NCBI GenBank assembly: GCA_045537905.1
Contig: JAZSQJ010000067.1
Location: 10,964 to 74,963, forward strand
Direction: 5' to 3'
Source of the DNA: SIG636 sp045537905
Lineage (GTDB): Bacteria > Bacillota > Clostridia > Oscillospirales > CAG-382
Length of the DNA stretch: 64,000 bases
Under the pieces are notes generated by a model that was not told the origin of the DNA, did no database searches, and worked only from the letters and a program-made list of their open reading frames with translations. Positions within the stretch are counted from its first letter, which is position 1, and every line of letters begins with the position of its first letter. The position numbers were made by a program, and so were the translations under genes. Below are positions 16,824 through 25,279 of this stretch, piece by piece.

Positions 16824-17940
16824 CTTCTTGTTCCTCATCGGCGTTGGAAAGGTTATCAAACGCCTCACTGTATGTGCTGTAATCGCCGTAGATACCTGAG
16901 TACTCGGATTTCTTCATAATATGGATAGCATCAGGCTCGATATATAAACCGATATTTGCACCAACGGGATGGAAGTCCTTAGTCTGTATCATCCACTTAA
17001 AGCCGCCGATGTCAACAATAATCTCGAAGTGTACGCCCTTGAAGGTGACGGAGGTAACAACGCCCTTAAGCATACCCTTGGCAGGGTCAACAACGTCAAC
17101 GTCCTCAGGTCTTACAACAACGTCAACGGGCTCACCCTTGGAAAAGCCTTTGTCAAGGCAGGTGAAAACGGCACCGGAAAACTGCACCTTGTAGTCGTCA
17201 ATCATAACGCCGTCAATAATATTACTTTCGCCGATAAAATCTGCAACAAAAGCATTTTCAGGCTCGTTATATATATCCTCAGGAGTGCCTATCTGCTGAA
17301 TGACACCGTTATTCATAACAACAACGCGGTCAGACATAGAAAGGGCCTCTTCCTGGTCGTGGGTAACGTAAATAAAGGTTATACCCATACGTTTTTGTAT
17401 ATTCTTAAGCTCAACCTGCATATCCTTACGAAGCTTAAGGTCAAGGGCACCAAGAGGCTCATCCAAGAGCAGCAGACGAGGATTCACCGCCAAAGCACGG
17501 GCGATAGCAACACGCTGCTGCTGACCGCCGGAGAGGGTTGAAATATCACGCTTTTCAAAGCCAAGCAAATTAACCATAGCCAGCATATCGTGTACGGTCT
17601 TTTTAATCTCAGCCTCGGGAGTACCCTTTACACGCAAACCGAAGGCAATGTTTTCAAAAACATTGAGATGAGGGAACAACGCATATTTTTGAAATATTGT
17701 ATTTACAGGACGCTTATGCGGAGGAAGGTTGCTGATTTCGTTATTTTCAAAATACACCTCGCCAGCATCAGCAGAAAGAAAACCCGCAATTATCCTAAGA
17801 GTGGTGGTTTTTCCGCATCCGGAAGGACCCAAAAGCGTAACAAATTCCTTGTCACAAATTTCAAGCGACACATTGTCTAAAATCTGATCGTCATCAAACT
17901 TAACCGATATGTCTTTCAGACGCAAAATAACATTTTCCAA
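16816..17940 (-). CDS. potA: Polyamine ABC transporter ATP-binding protein PotA
   Basis: The ATPase of the importer, 374 residues. Walker A is GPSGCGKT at 38-45, the ABC signature is LSGGQQQR, and Walker B runs LLLLDEPLGALD. The C-terminal TOBE-like regulatory domain follows (about 240-350), and an acidic tail ends it. The start codon is TTG with AAGGAG ten bases upstream. An ATG at 17933 is out of frame. It is the first gene of potABCD, driven from the promoter at 17995-18023. Confidence 0.95.
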   Translation of the reverse strand: MENVILRLKDISVKFDDDQILDNVSLEICDKEFVTLLGPSGCGKTTTLRIIAGFLSADAGEVYFENNEISNLPPHKRPVNTIFQKYALFPHLNVFENIAFGLRVKGTPEAEIKKTVHDMLAMVNLLGFEKRDISTLSGGQQQRVAIARALAVNPRLLLLDEPLGALDLKLRKDMQVELKNIQKRMGITFIYVTHDQEEALSMSDRVVVMNNGVIQQIGTPEDIYNEPENAFVADFIGESNIIDGVMIDDYKVQFSGAVFTCLDKGFSKGEPVDVVVRPEDVDVVDPAKGMLKGVVTSVTFKGVHFEIIVDIGGFKWMIQTKDFHPVGANIGLYIEPDAIHIMKKSEYSGIYGDYSTYSEAFDNLSNADEEQEDE

Positions 17941-17994
17941 TCTTTCAGTACTCCTTTAATTTTGCAGAATTTTGTATTAATTTACAACAAATTG

Positions 17995-18023
17995 AATATA
18001 CTTTTTTTTTAACGATTTGTCAA
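17995..18023 (-). promoter_or_regulatory. Promoter of potABCD
   Basis: Minus-strand TTGACA-17-TATATT, 55 bases ahead of the TTG start of potA. It lies in the divergent intergenic region shared with the 18152 gene. Confidence 0.88.
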
Positions 18024-18077
18024 TAGTTTAGGGTGAATTTCTAAATATTTTTTTATTTTAATCATTACCAAACAATA

Positions 18078-18106
18078 TTTACAGTGTTTTAACAATTTTT
18101 TATACA
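18078..18106 (+). promoter_or_regulatory. Probable promoter of the 18152 gene
   Basis: Plus-strand TTTACA-17-TATACA, 45 bases before the start codon. An alternative -10 (TATTAT, 18115-18120) lies closer but has a poorly spaced -35. Confidence 0.55.
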
Positions 18107-18151
18107 ATAAGTGCTATTATAAGATAATTAAATTAAGTTTGGAGTAATTTT

Positions 18152-19282
18152 ATGCTTAGTTCCCCTCTTATTACGTTTGCAGAAAACTACAGTTTTGAAT
18201 TTCTTGATGAAACCGCATACGGTTTTATTAAGTCTTTTCTTGTTTCCGTTTATAACGACGGCTACAAAAAGGTTGCCTTTATAAACTACTTCACTCCCGA
18301 GTCTGACGAGGGTGACTCTATGCTTAAGCTCAAGCTCTCTGAAGAGATAAAGGGGCTTCAGCTTGATGCCCTTAAGGATTATGAAGTTCTTATTAACGGC
18401 GTTGCGTTCCGCACAAGTGCCGACTTGGTTGAATTTGATGCCGCTATCAGCGCCCTTTGTGACTTGCTTGCGGATAAGGGATTTTTACCCAGTCCCGTTT
18501 GCTCTGAGTGCGGCTACTCCGTAGCGGAGGATGGCGACGCTTTTATTTCCGTTATCGAAAACCGCGCCTGCTTTATGTGTGACGAGTGCACTGCTGAAGC
18601 CAGAAACGCCGTTGACGCACAGAGTTCAGACGAAGGTAAAGGCAGTAAAAAGCGTGGCGTTGTTGCTGCCGTTATAGGCGGTTTTATTTCCCTTGCCGTG
18701 GTGCTTGTTTTGTTTATGTTTGCTTTCCCTGCCAAAGGGATTGTGTACGGCGACGCAGATACGGACGTTATAAGCTCCTTGCTCTTCTGCATCCCGCTTT
18801 TCGCCGTATCCACTGTGCTTACCTTCCTTAGTTATCGTTTATTAACAGGCCGTAAGGGGCCCGAAAGGATACTTCCCTGCTTCGTTATATCCGTAGTTTA
18901 TACCCTTATCGGCATTTACCTTTCTACAGCTATACTGTATACCAATACCTTTGAGCTTAGCTTTAATCAGGCAGGCAGAATGCTTGGCACTATAATTTGT
19001 GCCCCCGTTACCGACCCATACTTCCGTACCAAGCTTATAAGCTACGGTCTATACAGCCTTGCCGTTGTTATTGCGGTTACCTTAATCTACTCCTTGATTT
19101 TCGACACAAAGAAGCCTACTCAGACGGAGTTTATTCCTTTTGGTAAAAACGCTTATACTGAAGATACAGAGGAAGCTGAAGAGATGTGCGACTGCCACCA
19201 CTGTCAGTACGTGGAGGACGGTTGTGAAGAAGCGGAGGATAATACCGAAGAAAACGAAAACAGCGAAGAAACAGAAGAATAA
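18152..19282 (+). CDS. Unknown membrane protein with cysteine-rich zinc-ribbon-like motif
   Basis: I do not recognise this 376-residue family. The N-terminal 115 residues look soluble. A cysteine cluster then follows: Cys117, Cys120, Cys140, Cys143 and Cys146, a pattern that could hold zinc. Four predicted membrane helices run from about 168 to 315. The C-terminal 50 residues are very acidic and contain a second Cys/His group, C-D-C-H-H-C-Q-Y. There is no signal peptide, so the N-terminus is probably cytoplasmic. It stands 68 bases ahead of the two-component genes and may be read with them. Its role is unknown. Confidence 0.85.
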   Translation: MLSSPLITFAENYSFEFLDETAYGFIKSFLVSVYNDGYKKVAFINYFTPESDEGDSMLKLKLSEEIKGLQLDALKDYEVLINGVAFRTSADLVEFDAAISALCDLLADKGFLPSPVCSECGYSVAEDGDAFISVIENRACFMCDECTAEARNAVDAQSSDEGKGSKKRGVVAAVIGGFISLAVVLVLFMFAFPAKGIVYGDADTDVISSLLFCIPLFAVSTVLTFLSYRLLTGRKGPERILPCFVISVVYTLIGIYLSTAILYTNTFELSFNQAGRMLGTIICAPVTDPYFRTKLISYGLYSLAVVIAVTLIYSLIFDTKKPTQTEFIPFGKNAYTEDTEEAEEMCDCHHCQYVEDGCEEAEDNTEENENSEETEE

Positions 19283-19290
19283 AACGGCAG

Positions 19291-19319
19291 TTTTAAGCTG
19301 TTTTTAAGTTAAATATAAT
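19291..19319 (+). promoter_or_regulatory. Probable autoregulated promoter of the two-component operon
   Basis: Two direct repeats TTTTAAG start at 19291 and 19302, exactly 11 bases apart. A -10 box TATAAT follows at 19314-19319. No proper -35 box is seen. This arrangement is typical of OmpR/PhoB-type regulators binding tandem sites in place of a -35, so the regulator just downstream may activate its own operon. Confidence 0.5.
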
Positions 19320-19350
19320 ATTCCTTTAATCGTCGAGGAGGTGTTATATT

Positions 19351-20025
19351 ATGCGTGTTTTGATAGTTGAAGACGAAAAACGCATTGCAGACGCTTTAGG
19401 ACGCATTATGAAGGATAACAAGCATTCCTGTGACGTTGTGTATGACGGTCTTGACGGTTACCTTTATGCCGAAAGCGACATATACGACGTCATTATTCTT
19501 GATGTGATGTTACCTAAAATGAGCGGTCTTGAGGTTGTTAAAAAGCTAAGGGATAAAAAAATAAAAACCCCGGTGTTACTTCTTACAGCAAGGGACTCCA
19601 TACAGGACAAGGTTGTGGGCCTGGACAGCGGCGCTGACGATTATCTGACCAAGCCCTTCTCTAAGGACGAGCTGCTTGCCAGAATTAGGGCACTTACCAG
19701 AAGACAGGGCGAGGTTATTATGGAGGAGCTTACTTTCTCCGACGTTACCCTGGGGCTTTCGACCTACACCCTCAGCTGTGGAGAAAAATCCATACATCTT
19801 GGCTATAAGGAGTTTGCTATCCTTAAGCTTTTGATGTCCAACCCTAAAAACGTTGTCCAAAAAGAGGATATAATTACCAAGGTTTGGGGTTACGACTCTG
19901 ATGCGGAGGACAACAACGTAGAGGTTTATATCTCATTTCTCCGTAAAAAGCTTTCCTTTTTAGGTTCAAGAGTCGGTATAGGTACCGTAAGAAAAATAGG
20001 TTATCATTTGGAGGAGTCTGTTTGA
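19351..20025 (+). CDS. OmpR/PhoB-family response regulator
   Basis: A 224-residue two-domain regulator. The receiver domain (1-115) has the acidic pair near V-E-D-E, the phospho-acceptor Asp in V-I-I-L-D-V-M-L-P, Thr in LLLTARD and Lys in LTKPFS. The C-terminal winged-helix DNA-binding domain (about 125-222) ends in a typical VEVYISFLRKKL helix. It is preceded by a GAGGAGG site and overlaps the kinase start (TTGA). The kinase and HtrA-like protease downstream suggest an envelope-stress circuit, which is inference. Confidence 0.95.
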   Translation: MRVLIVEDEKRIADALGRIMKDNKHSCDVVYDGLDGYLYAESDIYDVIILDVMLPKMSGLEVVKKLRDKKIKTPVLLLTARDSIQDKVVGLDSGADDYLTKPFSKDELLARIRALTRRQGEVIMEELTFSDVTLGLSTYTLSCGEKSIHLGYKEFAILKLLMSNPKNVVQKEDIITKVWGYDSDAEDNNVEVYISFLRKKLSFLGSRVGIGTVRKIGYHLEESV

Positions 20026-21212
20026 TAAAACGGCTTAAAAGAAAGTTTATACTTATTAACGTGTTTTCCGTAGTTGTGGTTATAATTATAGCTTTTTACT
20101 GCAATTATTCCTTTAACCGTGCCAATATGTATATGGAAAGCGTAAGGGTGATGGAAAACGCAATCGAGGACAAAGCACCTAAAAGTATGCAAACCTTTTT
20201 GGTGTTTGTAAATAACAACGATCTGATATATCAGGTCAGAGGTTATACCGGTGCTTTGGCTGATGATTTTACAGAGGTGTCTAACCTGACTATAACTGCC
20301 CTGTCCTCTCAAAGAGAGGTTGGGGATATATTGGGTGCAAACATCCGCTATATGAAAAAGAATGCTCCCGAGGGGAAAATCGTTGCATTTTACAGCACCG
20401 TGGAAGAAAAGCTTGCTCTGGACGGTATTATGCGTTTTTCCACTTATATTGGCATTTGCTGTGTGATAGTATTTTTCTGCGTTTCCGTTTATCTGGCAAG
20501 CATAGCTACAGACCCCGTGGAGGAATCTCTTGAGCATAGAAAACAGTTTATTGCAGACGCTTCTCACGAGCTTAAAACGCCTCTTACTGCTATTATGTCC
20601 TCCTCGGACGTGCTGATAGAGTCTCCCGATATCAAGGGTGACGATAAGCTTATGCTTACCGGAATAAGGGAAGCCGCAGGCGATATGTCCGTGCTGGTAA
20701 ACAATATGCTTAACCTTGCACGCACTGAGGACGAAACCGCAAAACGAACAGAAGAAACGGTTAATTTCAGTGAGCTGGCAACGGCAGTAGCACTGGACTA
20801 TGAATATATACTTTTTGAGGCGGAAAAAAACTTCAGTTCAGACATAGACCCCGATATCAACGTCTTTGGCTGTGCTAACGAACTTAAACAGCTGATGGTT
20901 ATATTCCTTGATAACGCACGTAAATATTCCGATGCAAAAGGCAAAATCGAGCTTTCCCTTAAAAACGTACAGGATAAAGCCGTTCTTACCGTTTATAATA
21001 CAGGTGAGCCTATCCCCGAGGAGGAGCTTGACAAGATATTTGAGCGTTTTTACCGTGTAGACAAGGTTAGAGGTGCGGCATCCGGCTACGGACTGGGTCT
21101 ATCCATAGCAAAGAATATTTCCGATAACCATTCCACAAAAATAAGCGTTGTAAGCAACGTAGACGGCACTTCCTTTTCGGTTCCTTTCAAAACAGTCAAA
21201 CCCGGCAGGTGA
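20022..21212 (+). CDS. Sensor histidine kinase
   Basis: A 396-residue membrane kinase. Two membrane helices (about 9-27 and 141-163) enclose an extracytoplasmic sensor region of about 110 residues. The phospho-accepting His lies in F-I-A-D-A-S-H-E-L-K-T-P-L. The ATPase domain shows the N box (F-L-D-N-A-R-K-Y-S) and G box (G-Y-G-L-G-L-S-I). The start codon is TTG with GGAGGAG close upstream, overlapping the regulator's stop. It should phosphorylate the regulator encoded just before it. The signal is not known from the sequence. Confidence 0.94.
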   Translation: MIKRLKRKFILINVFSVVVVIIIAFYCNYSFNRANMYMESVRVMENAIEDKAPKSMQTFLVFVNNNDLIYQVRGYTGALADDFTEVSNLTITALSSQREVGDILGANIRYMKKNAPEGKIVAFYSTVEEKLALDGIMRFSTYIGICCVIVFFCVSVYLASIATDPVEESLEHRKQFIADASHELKTPLTAIMSSSDVLIESPDIKGDDKLMLTGIREAAGDMSVLVNNMLNLARTEDETAKRTEETVNFSELATAVALDYEYILFEAEKNFSSDIDPDINVFGCANELKQLMVIFLDNARKYSDAKGKIELSLKNVQDKAVLTVYNTGEPIPEEELDKIFERFYRVDKVRGAASGYGLGLSIAKNISDNHSTKISVVSNVDGTSFSVPFKTVKPGR

Positions 21213-21216
21213 TTTT

Positions 21217-22371
21217 ATGAAGAAAACAATAATAATAGCAATTCTGATCATATGTACAGTACTATCAGGTACGGCGTGTTCCCCTTCTTTAGTAAATAAG
21301 GTCAATACAAACAGCAAATCCGAAGAATCAGAAGTCAACGCTCCCCCTGACAGCAACAAAACTCCATCATCAACAGAAAACGTAGATCTATCTTCAAAAG
21401 GCGAAAACAGTCTAGACAGAGAGTTTATAACCGCCAGCGGTGACGAACGTCTTGGTTTATCAAGCGTTGTAAGCTCAATACAAAACAGCGTTGTTGCTAT
21501 TAACGTAACAGGCACCGCTTCTTACTACCACTACACTTACCCTACCGAAGGCAGTGGCAGCGGTGTTATCATTTCTGATGACGGATATATTATTACCAAT
21601 AACCACGTTATAAGCGGCGGTAACAATATAACGGTATTCCTTAATAATAACAGCTCCTACTCCGCAAAACTGGTAGGCTCTGACCCCGTTACGGATATAG
21701 CTGTTTTGAAGATAGAGGCAACGGGACTTAAGGCGGCATCCTTTGGCGATTCCTCCACGCTGAGAGTTGGAGATTTTGCTCTTGCAATCGGCAACCCTCT
21801 GGGTGAATACCAGGGCAGCGTTACCTTTGGTATAGTCAGCGCCCTTAACCGTGAAATAGAGATTGATAACGAAACCCATACTATGTTTCAGGTAGACGCC
21901 GCAATAAACCCGGGCAACTCGGGTGGCGGGATGTTTGACAGCAACGGTATGCTTATCGGTATAGTAACAGCCAAGAACGTCAGCGAAGAGGTTGAAGGAC
22001 TGGGCTTTGTATTACCGATGAACGACGTTAAACCCGTAGTTGAGGACCTTATAAACCACGGTTATGTTACAGGCAGACCTACCCTGGGCTTTGAGCCGGT
22101 GGAGATAACCAGTATGCGTGTAGCGGCTTATTACGGTCTTAATAAGCTGGGTGTATACGTAAACAAGGTTATAGAGGGGTCTTGTGCTGAGGATTGCGGT
22201 CTGCAGTTTTTGGACTATATCAATATGGCAGACGGCGAGGTCATTGCCACCGTTGACCGCCTGTATGAAATTTTAGAAAGCAAAAAGGTAGGCGACACCT
22301 TACTTCTTGAGGTATGGCGCGGTGACTCTGTAATTGACGTGGTGCTAATCATCGAGGAGCGTGTAAACTAA
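21217..22371 (+). CDS. HtrA/DegP-like serine protease, lipoprotein
   Basis: A 384-residue S1C protease. A lipoprotein signal ends at G-T-A-C (Cys21), followed by a Ser-rich linker to about residue 70. The catalytic triad is visible: His in I-T-N-N-H-V, Asp in V-T-D-I-A-V-L, and Ser in N-P-G-N-S-G-G-G. A single PDZ domain follows (about 290-380). Such proteases degrade or process misfolded exported proteins outside the membrane. It starts four bases after the kinase gene and is the last gene of the two-component operon. Confidence 0.94.
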   Translation: MKKTIIIAILIICTVLSGTACSPSLVNKVNTNSKSEESEVNAPPDSNKTPSSTENVDLSSKGENSLDREFITASGDERLGLSSVVSSIQNSVVAINVTGTASYYHYTYPTEGSGSGVIISDDGYIITNNHVISGGNNITVFLNNNSSYSAKLVGSDPVTDIAVLKIEATGLKAASFGDSSTLRVGDFALAIGNPLGEYQGSVTFGIVSALNREIEIDNETHTMFQVDAAINPGNSGGGMFDSNGMLIGIVTAKNVSEEVEGLGFVLPMNDVKPVVEDLINHGYVTGRPTLGFEPVEITSMRVAAYYGLNKLGVYVNKVIEGSCAEDCGLQFLDYINMADGEVIATVDRLYEILESKKVGDTLLLEVWRGDSVIDVVLIIEERVN

Positions 22372-22382
22372 TCCTCTTCCCT

Positions 22383-22434
22383 ATTATATAAAAAATCCGT
22401 TGCAGCGATAGCTACAACGGATTTTTTATATAAT
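22383..22434. terminator. Bidirectional terminator between convergent genes
   Basis: Twenty-base arms (22383-22402 and 22415-22434) pair perfectly: a GC-containing core TCCGTTG/CAACGGA flanked by A-run and T-run sides. It works in both directions, ending the htrA-like operon (plus) and the 22437 gene (minus). Confidence 0.93.
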
Positions 22435-22436
22435 AA

Positions 22437-22943
22437 CTATTTCCAGTTAAACTTTTTGGAAGAAAGCTTGCTTGCCAAAATAACCTTAAGGTTTTCAAGC
22501 TGTTCAGCATCCAGTGCAGAAACGTCAACCAAGAAGGCGTGGTTTTTGTCTATAAACAAGTATAAATCATTTTTATTTTTCACAAGCTTAACCAAAGTAT
22601 CGTATTTTCTTACTGCTGCTTCGTTCACAGCCCCGGTATCAAAGTGTGTACGGATTTCGTTTTCTGTAAAACTGTAATGAATTGTTACGTTTTTATTCTT
22701 GGATTTGTTAACGCTTATTATGGGCAACACCAAATATAAAAATATTTCAAAAAAATCAAAAAACAGCAGCATATACATAATAAATCTTGTATCGCTTGAT
22801 AGATTACCTGCTACAAGCTCTGCGATAGCAAAAACCGTAGTTATAATAACGGCTATCCATAAAAGCTTTTTCTGTGCCGCAACATAATAGTTAAACCTTA
22901 AAAGCCTTTTCTTGGTATAAACAGTGGTAACATCAATTTGCAT
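22437..22943 (-). CDS. YcxB-like membrane protein
   Basis: A 168-residue protein with two close membrane helices (about 27-47 and 54-76) and a soluble C-terminal half that fits the YcxB-like pattern. That pattern is a beta-rich domain with Y-D-T-L-V-K-L-V-K-N, then L-Y-L-F-I-D-K-N-H-A-F and a final helix with a lysine-rich end. The family has no established function. It starts four bases after the M48 peptidase gene, with an AGGAGG site, so both form one unit. Confidence 0.72.
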   Translation of the reverse strand: MQIDVTTVYTKKRLLRFNYYVAAQKKLLWIAVIITTVFAIAELVAGNLSSDTRFIMYMLLFFDFFEIFLYLVLPIISVNKSKNKNVTIHYSFTENEIRTHFDTGAVNEAAVRKYDTLVKLVKNKNDLYLFIDKNHAFLVDVSALDAEQLENLKVILASKLSSKKFNWK

Positions 22944-22946
22944 AAT

Positions 22947-25220
22947 TCAAACCTCCTTTTTATAAACCAAACTATCTTCAACTGCAATAATTTTATCCAT
23001 AGGAACATCCGTATTACAGAATAGCGAGAACTGCCAATCGTAGCAGGTGTCCAGATAATGGAAAATCTTGTGCATAATCCCACGAAGCTGTTCAAGCTCA
23101 GTTTCCGGTGTAAACGTAATAACAAAAGCACTTGTAAAAAAGTCCTCGGTTATAACCTTGCGAACAAGGTGTATACGCTCCACAACACCTTCATCAATGC
23201 GATTTATGTAGGATAATATATCCTCCAGCAATCCATCGGGAAGCTTTTCTGTAACAAGGGTGTCATCCTTAACGATATAACCCGTTTTTCCGTATTTATC
23301 CTCGTATTCTTGGCCAAGCTCGCTAGCCCTTTGTCTGTATTCATCAAGCCTTTCCTGATTGCCGGTCATACAGCAGTAGGCACCAATATAATGCATACCC
23401 TCGTGAAAATAATTTGTATTTGTTTCTATTGCTTTGTAAATATACTCAATACCTTCGTCATTGAAACAGTGCAGCAAAAACGCACCGTACATATAATGTG
23501 CGTAGTGAGAGGCACCCTCGTCCAAGACTTCCATAGCCTGCTTTGCTACTTCATTAGCTTCAGTATTTCTGCAAAGAGTACGAAGGGCATCTATAACATC
23601 CGCATATTCCTCTGCGACGATAGGTTTGCCTGCGTTTTCCCATTCTTCTATAAGCTCTTTTGGCTTGACGTATTCCCTTTCCCTGATATCTGCGTATTTT
23701 TCCTCTGTTTCAAATCTCTTTGCAAACAAATCCTCTGCAAATTCAACAGCCTTATCCTGCTCAGCCTTGTATGCAAGGCTGGGCGGCACAGTAAGGATTT
23801 TCATTTCAGAAACTCCCAGGGTTTCAAGACGCATCTTCAAGGTGGGGTGAGTAGTGGCTCTGGATATTATAGCCACCTTTGCATATCCATTCCAAAGCTC
23901 GGCGTGTTTTTCCACAGCCTTTTTGTAGAGTGCCAGCTCCCTCCTTACCGTTCCCCTGTTGTATTCTTCGGAAACGAAGAGAGAGTCGGTATCGTAGGTG
24001 CCTTTTTCCCACTGATGCATTTCGTCATAATAAACTTTAAGCAAAGCGGAAGCGGCAGCCTCGATGTCTCCGCATAGAAGCATAGCCTTGTCCGAGTCCG
24101 TTTCTAACATTATTGAGCTGGCATACATATACATATTATGGTTGAACTGCCAAAGGGTAGCAGGATAATCAATCATATATATGGATAGCTTTTCATAAGG
24201 CAATAAAACGTATGGGCAAGACAGCCATTTATGAGCTACACCCTTTTCGTTGTATATGGTCGGCGCCTTCATATGGGCAAACTCGTGGAGGAGTATGGCA
24301 TACAGCTCATCCTCAGTGAGATTGTTTATAAGCAATACGCCCAGATTTACCAAGCAATAACCGTCACCTCTGGCTATCATTGCATTAAAACTGCATTCAA
24401 TCGTAATTCTTATCTCTTTTTTCCAACCAACGCGATCGGCCGCCTTGCGTGCTAGACCGAAAATAACCGGATAATCCTCCTCCGATATAAGCTCTACACC
24501 TTCAAGCTCGTCATTGTTTATAAAAGGATAAAAATTTGCCAGACCCGTTCTTATAAGAATAAAGGAAGCTAAAAAAGCAAACACGGCTGTACCTTGATAA
24601 GAAAATACAAGTATTGCACCGCAAAGTATAAACAGTATAGCATAAGCACGGGAAAGGGTGTGTATCCGTTTTAGGGTCTTTTTCTTTTGCTCTACGGTTT
24701 TATAAGCCTCGTCTCGGTGGGATGCTATATAATTTTGCCTTTCGCCAAAATTCATTTTCTTAAATTTATTTACATATAAGCGTTTCAGAAGCAAGCTTCC
24801 TATAATAGTCAGTAAAGGCAGCAGTCCGCTTGCCGCATTAGTCCAAAGCAAGCACCCCCTATATGCGTCCTTGGTTATAGAGCTAAAGTATAGACCGCCG
24901 CCCCAGGCAAGCAAAACGATAACAAAAGATAAGGTATAATGGGTAGTTGCAATCTTTTTTACCGATGGAGGCACGGGTATATCAGGCTCCTGTTCCCGGG
25001 ACCGTGCGGAGGGATATAGCTTATTGTATTTGTTGCTTAAAAATATCAAGGCGGCAACAACCAAAAGCTCGGCAATAATAAAAGCTGCAAAAATATACTC
25101 ATCAGTTTGGCTGTAATCCTTCATAGCTTTGAAATCCGTTAAATACAAATTAAGGAAAAGCAAACCAAACATCAATATAACACATACAATGATCTCAAAC
25201 TTCAACGCCTTTTTGCTCAT
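22947..25220 (-). CDS. M48-family membrane metallopeptidase
   Basis: A large membrane protein of 757 residues. Several helices (about 8-28, 43-62, 96-114, 128-150, 190-206 and 210-230) precede a zinc protease domain with L-L-H-E-F-A-H-M-K (HExxH at 312-316). The rest, about 440 residues, is soluble and contains Tyr/Ala-rich helical repeats that look TPR-like. The start at 25220 was chosen for its AAGGAG site; a start at 25271 would fall in the pfkA terminator. Family members act in membrane protein quality control or in peptide processing. The long C-terminal part is unusual compared with HtpX (about 300 residues). Confidence 0.85.
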   Translation of the reverse strand: MSKKALKFEIIVCVILMFGLLFLNLYLTDFKAMKDYSQTDEYIFAAFIIAELLVVAALIFLSNKYNKLYPSARSREQEPDIPVPPSVKKIATTHYTLSFVIVLLAWGGGLYFSSITKDAYRGCLLWTNAASGLLPLLTIIGSLLLKRLYVNKFKKMNFGERQNYIASHRDEAYKTVEQKKKTLKRIHTLSRAYAILFILCGAILVFSYQGTAVFAFLASFILIRTGLANFYPFINNDELEGVELISEEDYPVIFGLARKAADRVGWKKEIRITIECSFNAMIARGDGYCLVNLGVLLINNLTEDELYAILLHEFAHMKAPTIYNEKGVAHKWLSCPYVLLPYEKLSIYMIDYPATLWQFNHNMYMYASSIMLETDSDKAMLLCGDIEAAASALLKVYYDEMHQWEKGTYDTDSLFVSEEYNRGTVRRELALYKKAVEKHAELWNGYAKVAIISRATTHPTLKMRLETLGVSEMKILTVPPSLAYKAEQDKAVEFAEDLFAKRFETEEKYADIREREYVKPKELIEEWENAGKPIVAEEYADVIDALRTLCRNTEANEVAKQAMEVLDEGASHYAHYMYGAFLLHCFNDEGIEYIYKAIETNTNYFHEGMHYIGAYCCMTGNQERLDEYRQRASELGQEYEDKYGKTGYIVKDDTLVTEKLPDGLLEDILSYINRIDEGVVERIHLVRKVITEDFFTSAFVITFTPETELEQLRGIMHKIFHYLDTCYDWQFSLFCNTDVPMDKIIAVEDSLVYKKEV

Positions 25221-25244
25221 AGTAACTCCTTCTGCAAAGTCAAA

Positions 25245-25272
25245 AGTGCCATACCAAAAACAGTACGGCACT
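25245..25272 (-). terminator. Hairpin after pfkA
   Basis: Arms AGTGCCATAC and GTACGGCACT pair except at one position, with an eight-base loop. The minus-strand continuation is TTTGACTTT, a weak T run. It lies between pfkA and the M48 gene. Confidence 0.6.
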
Positions 25273-25279
25273 AAAGGGA

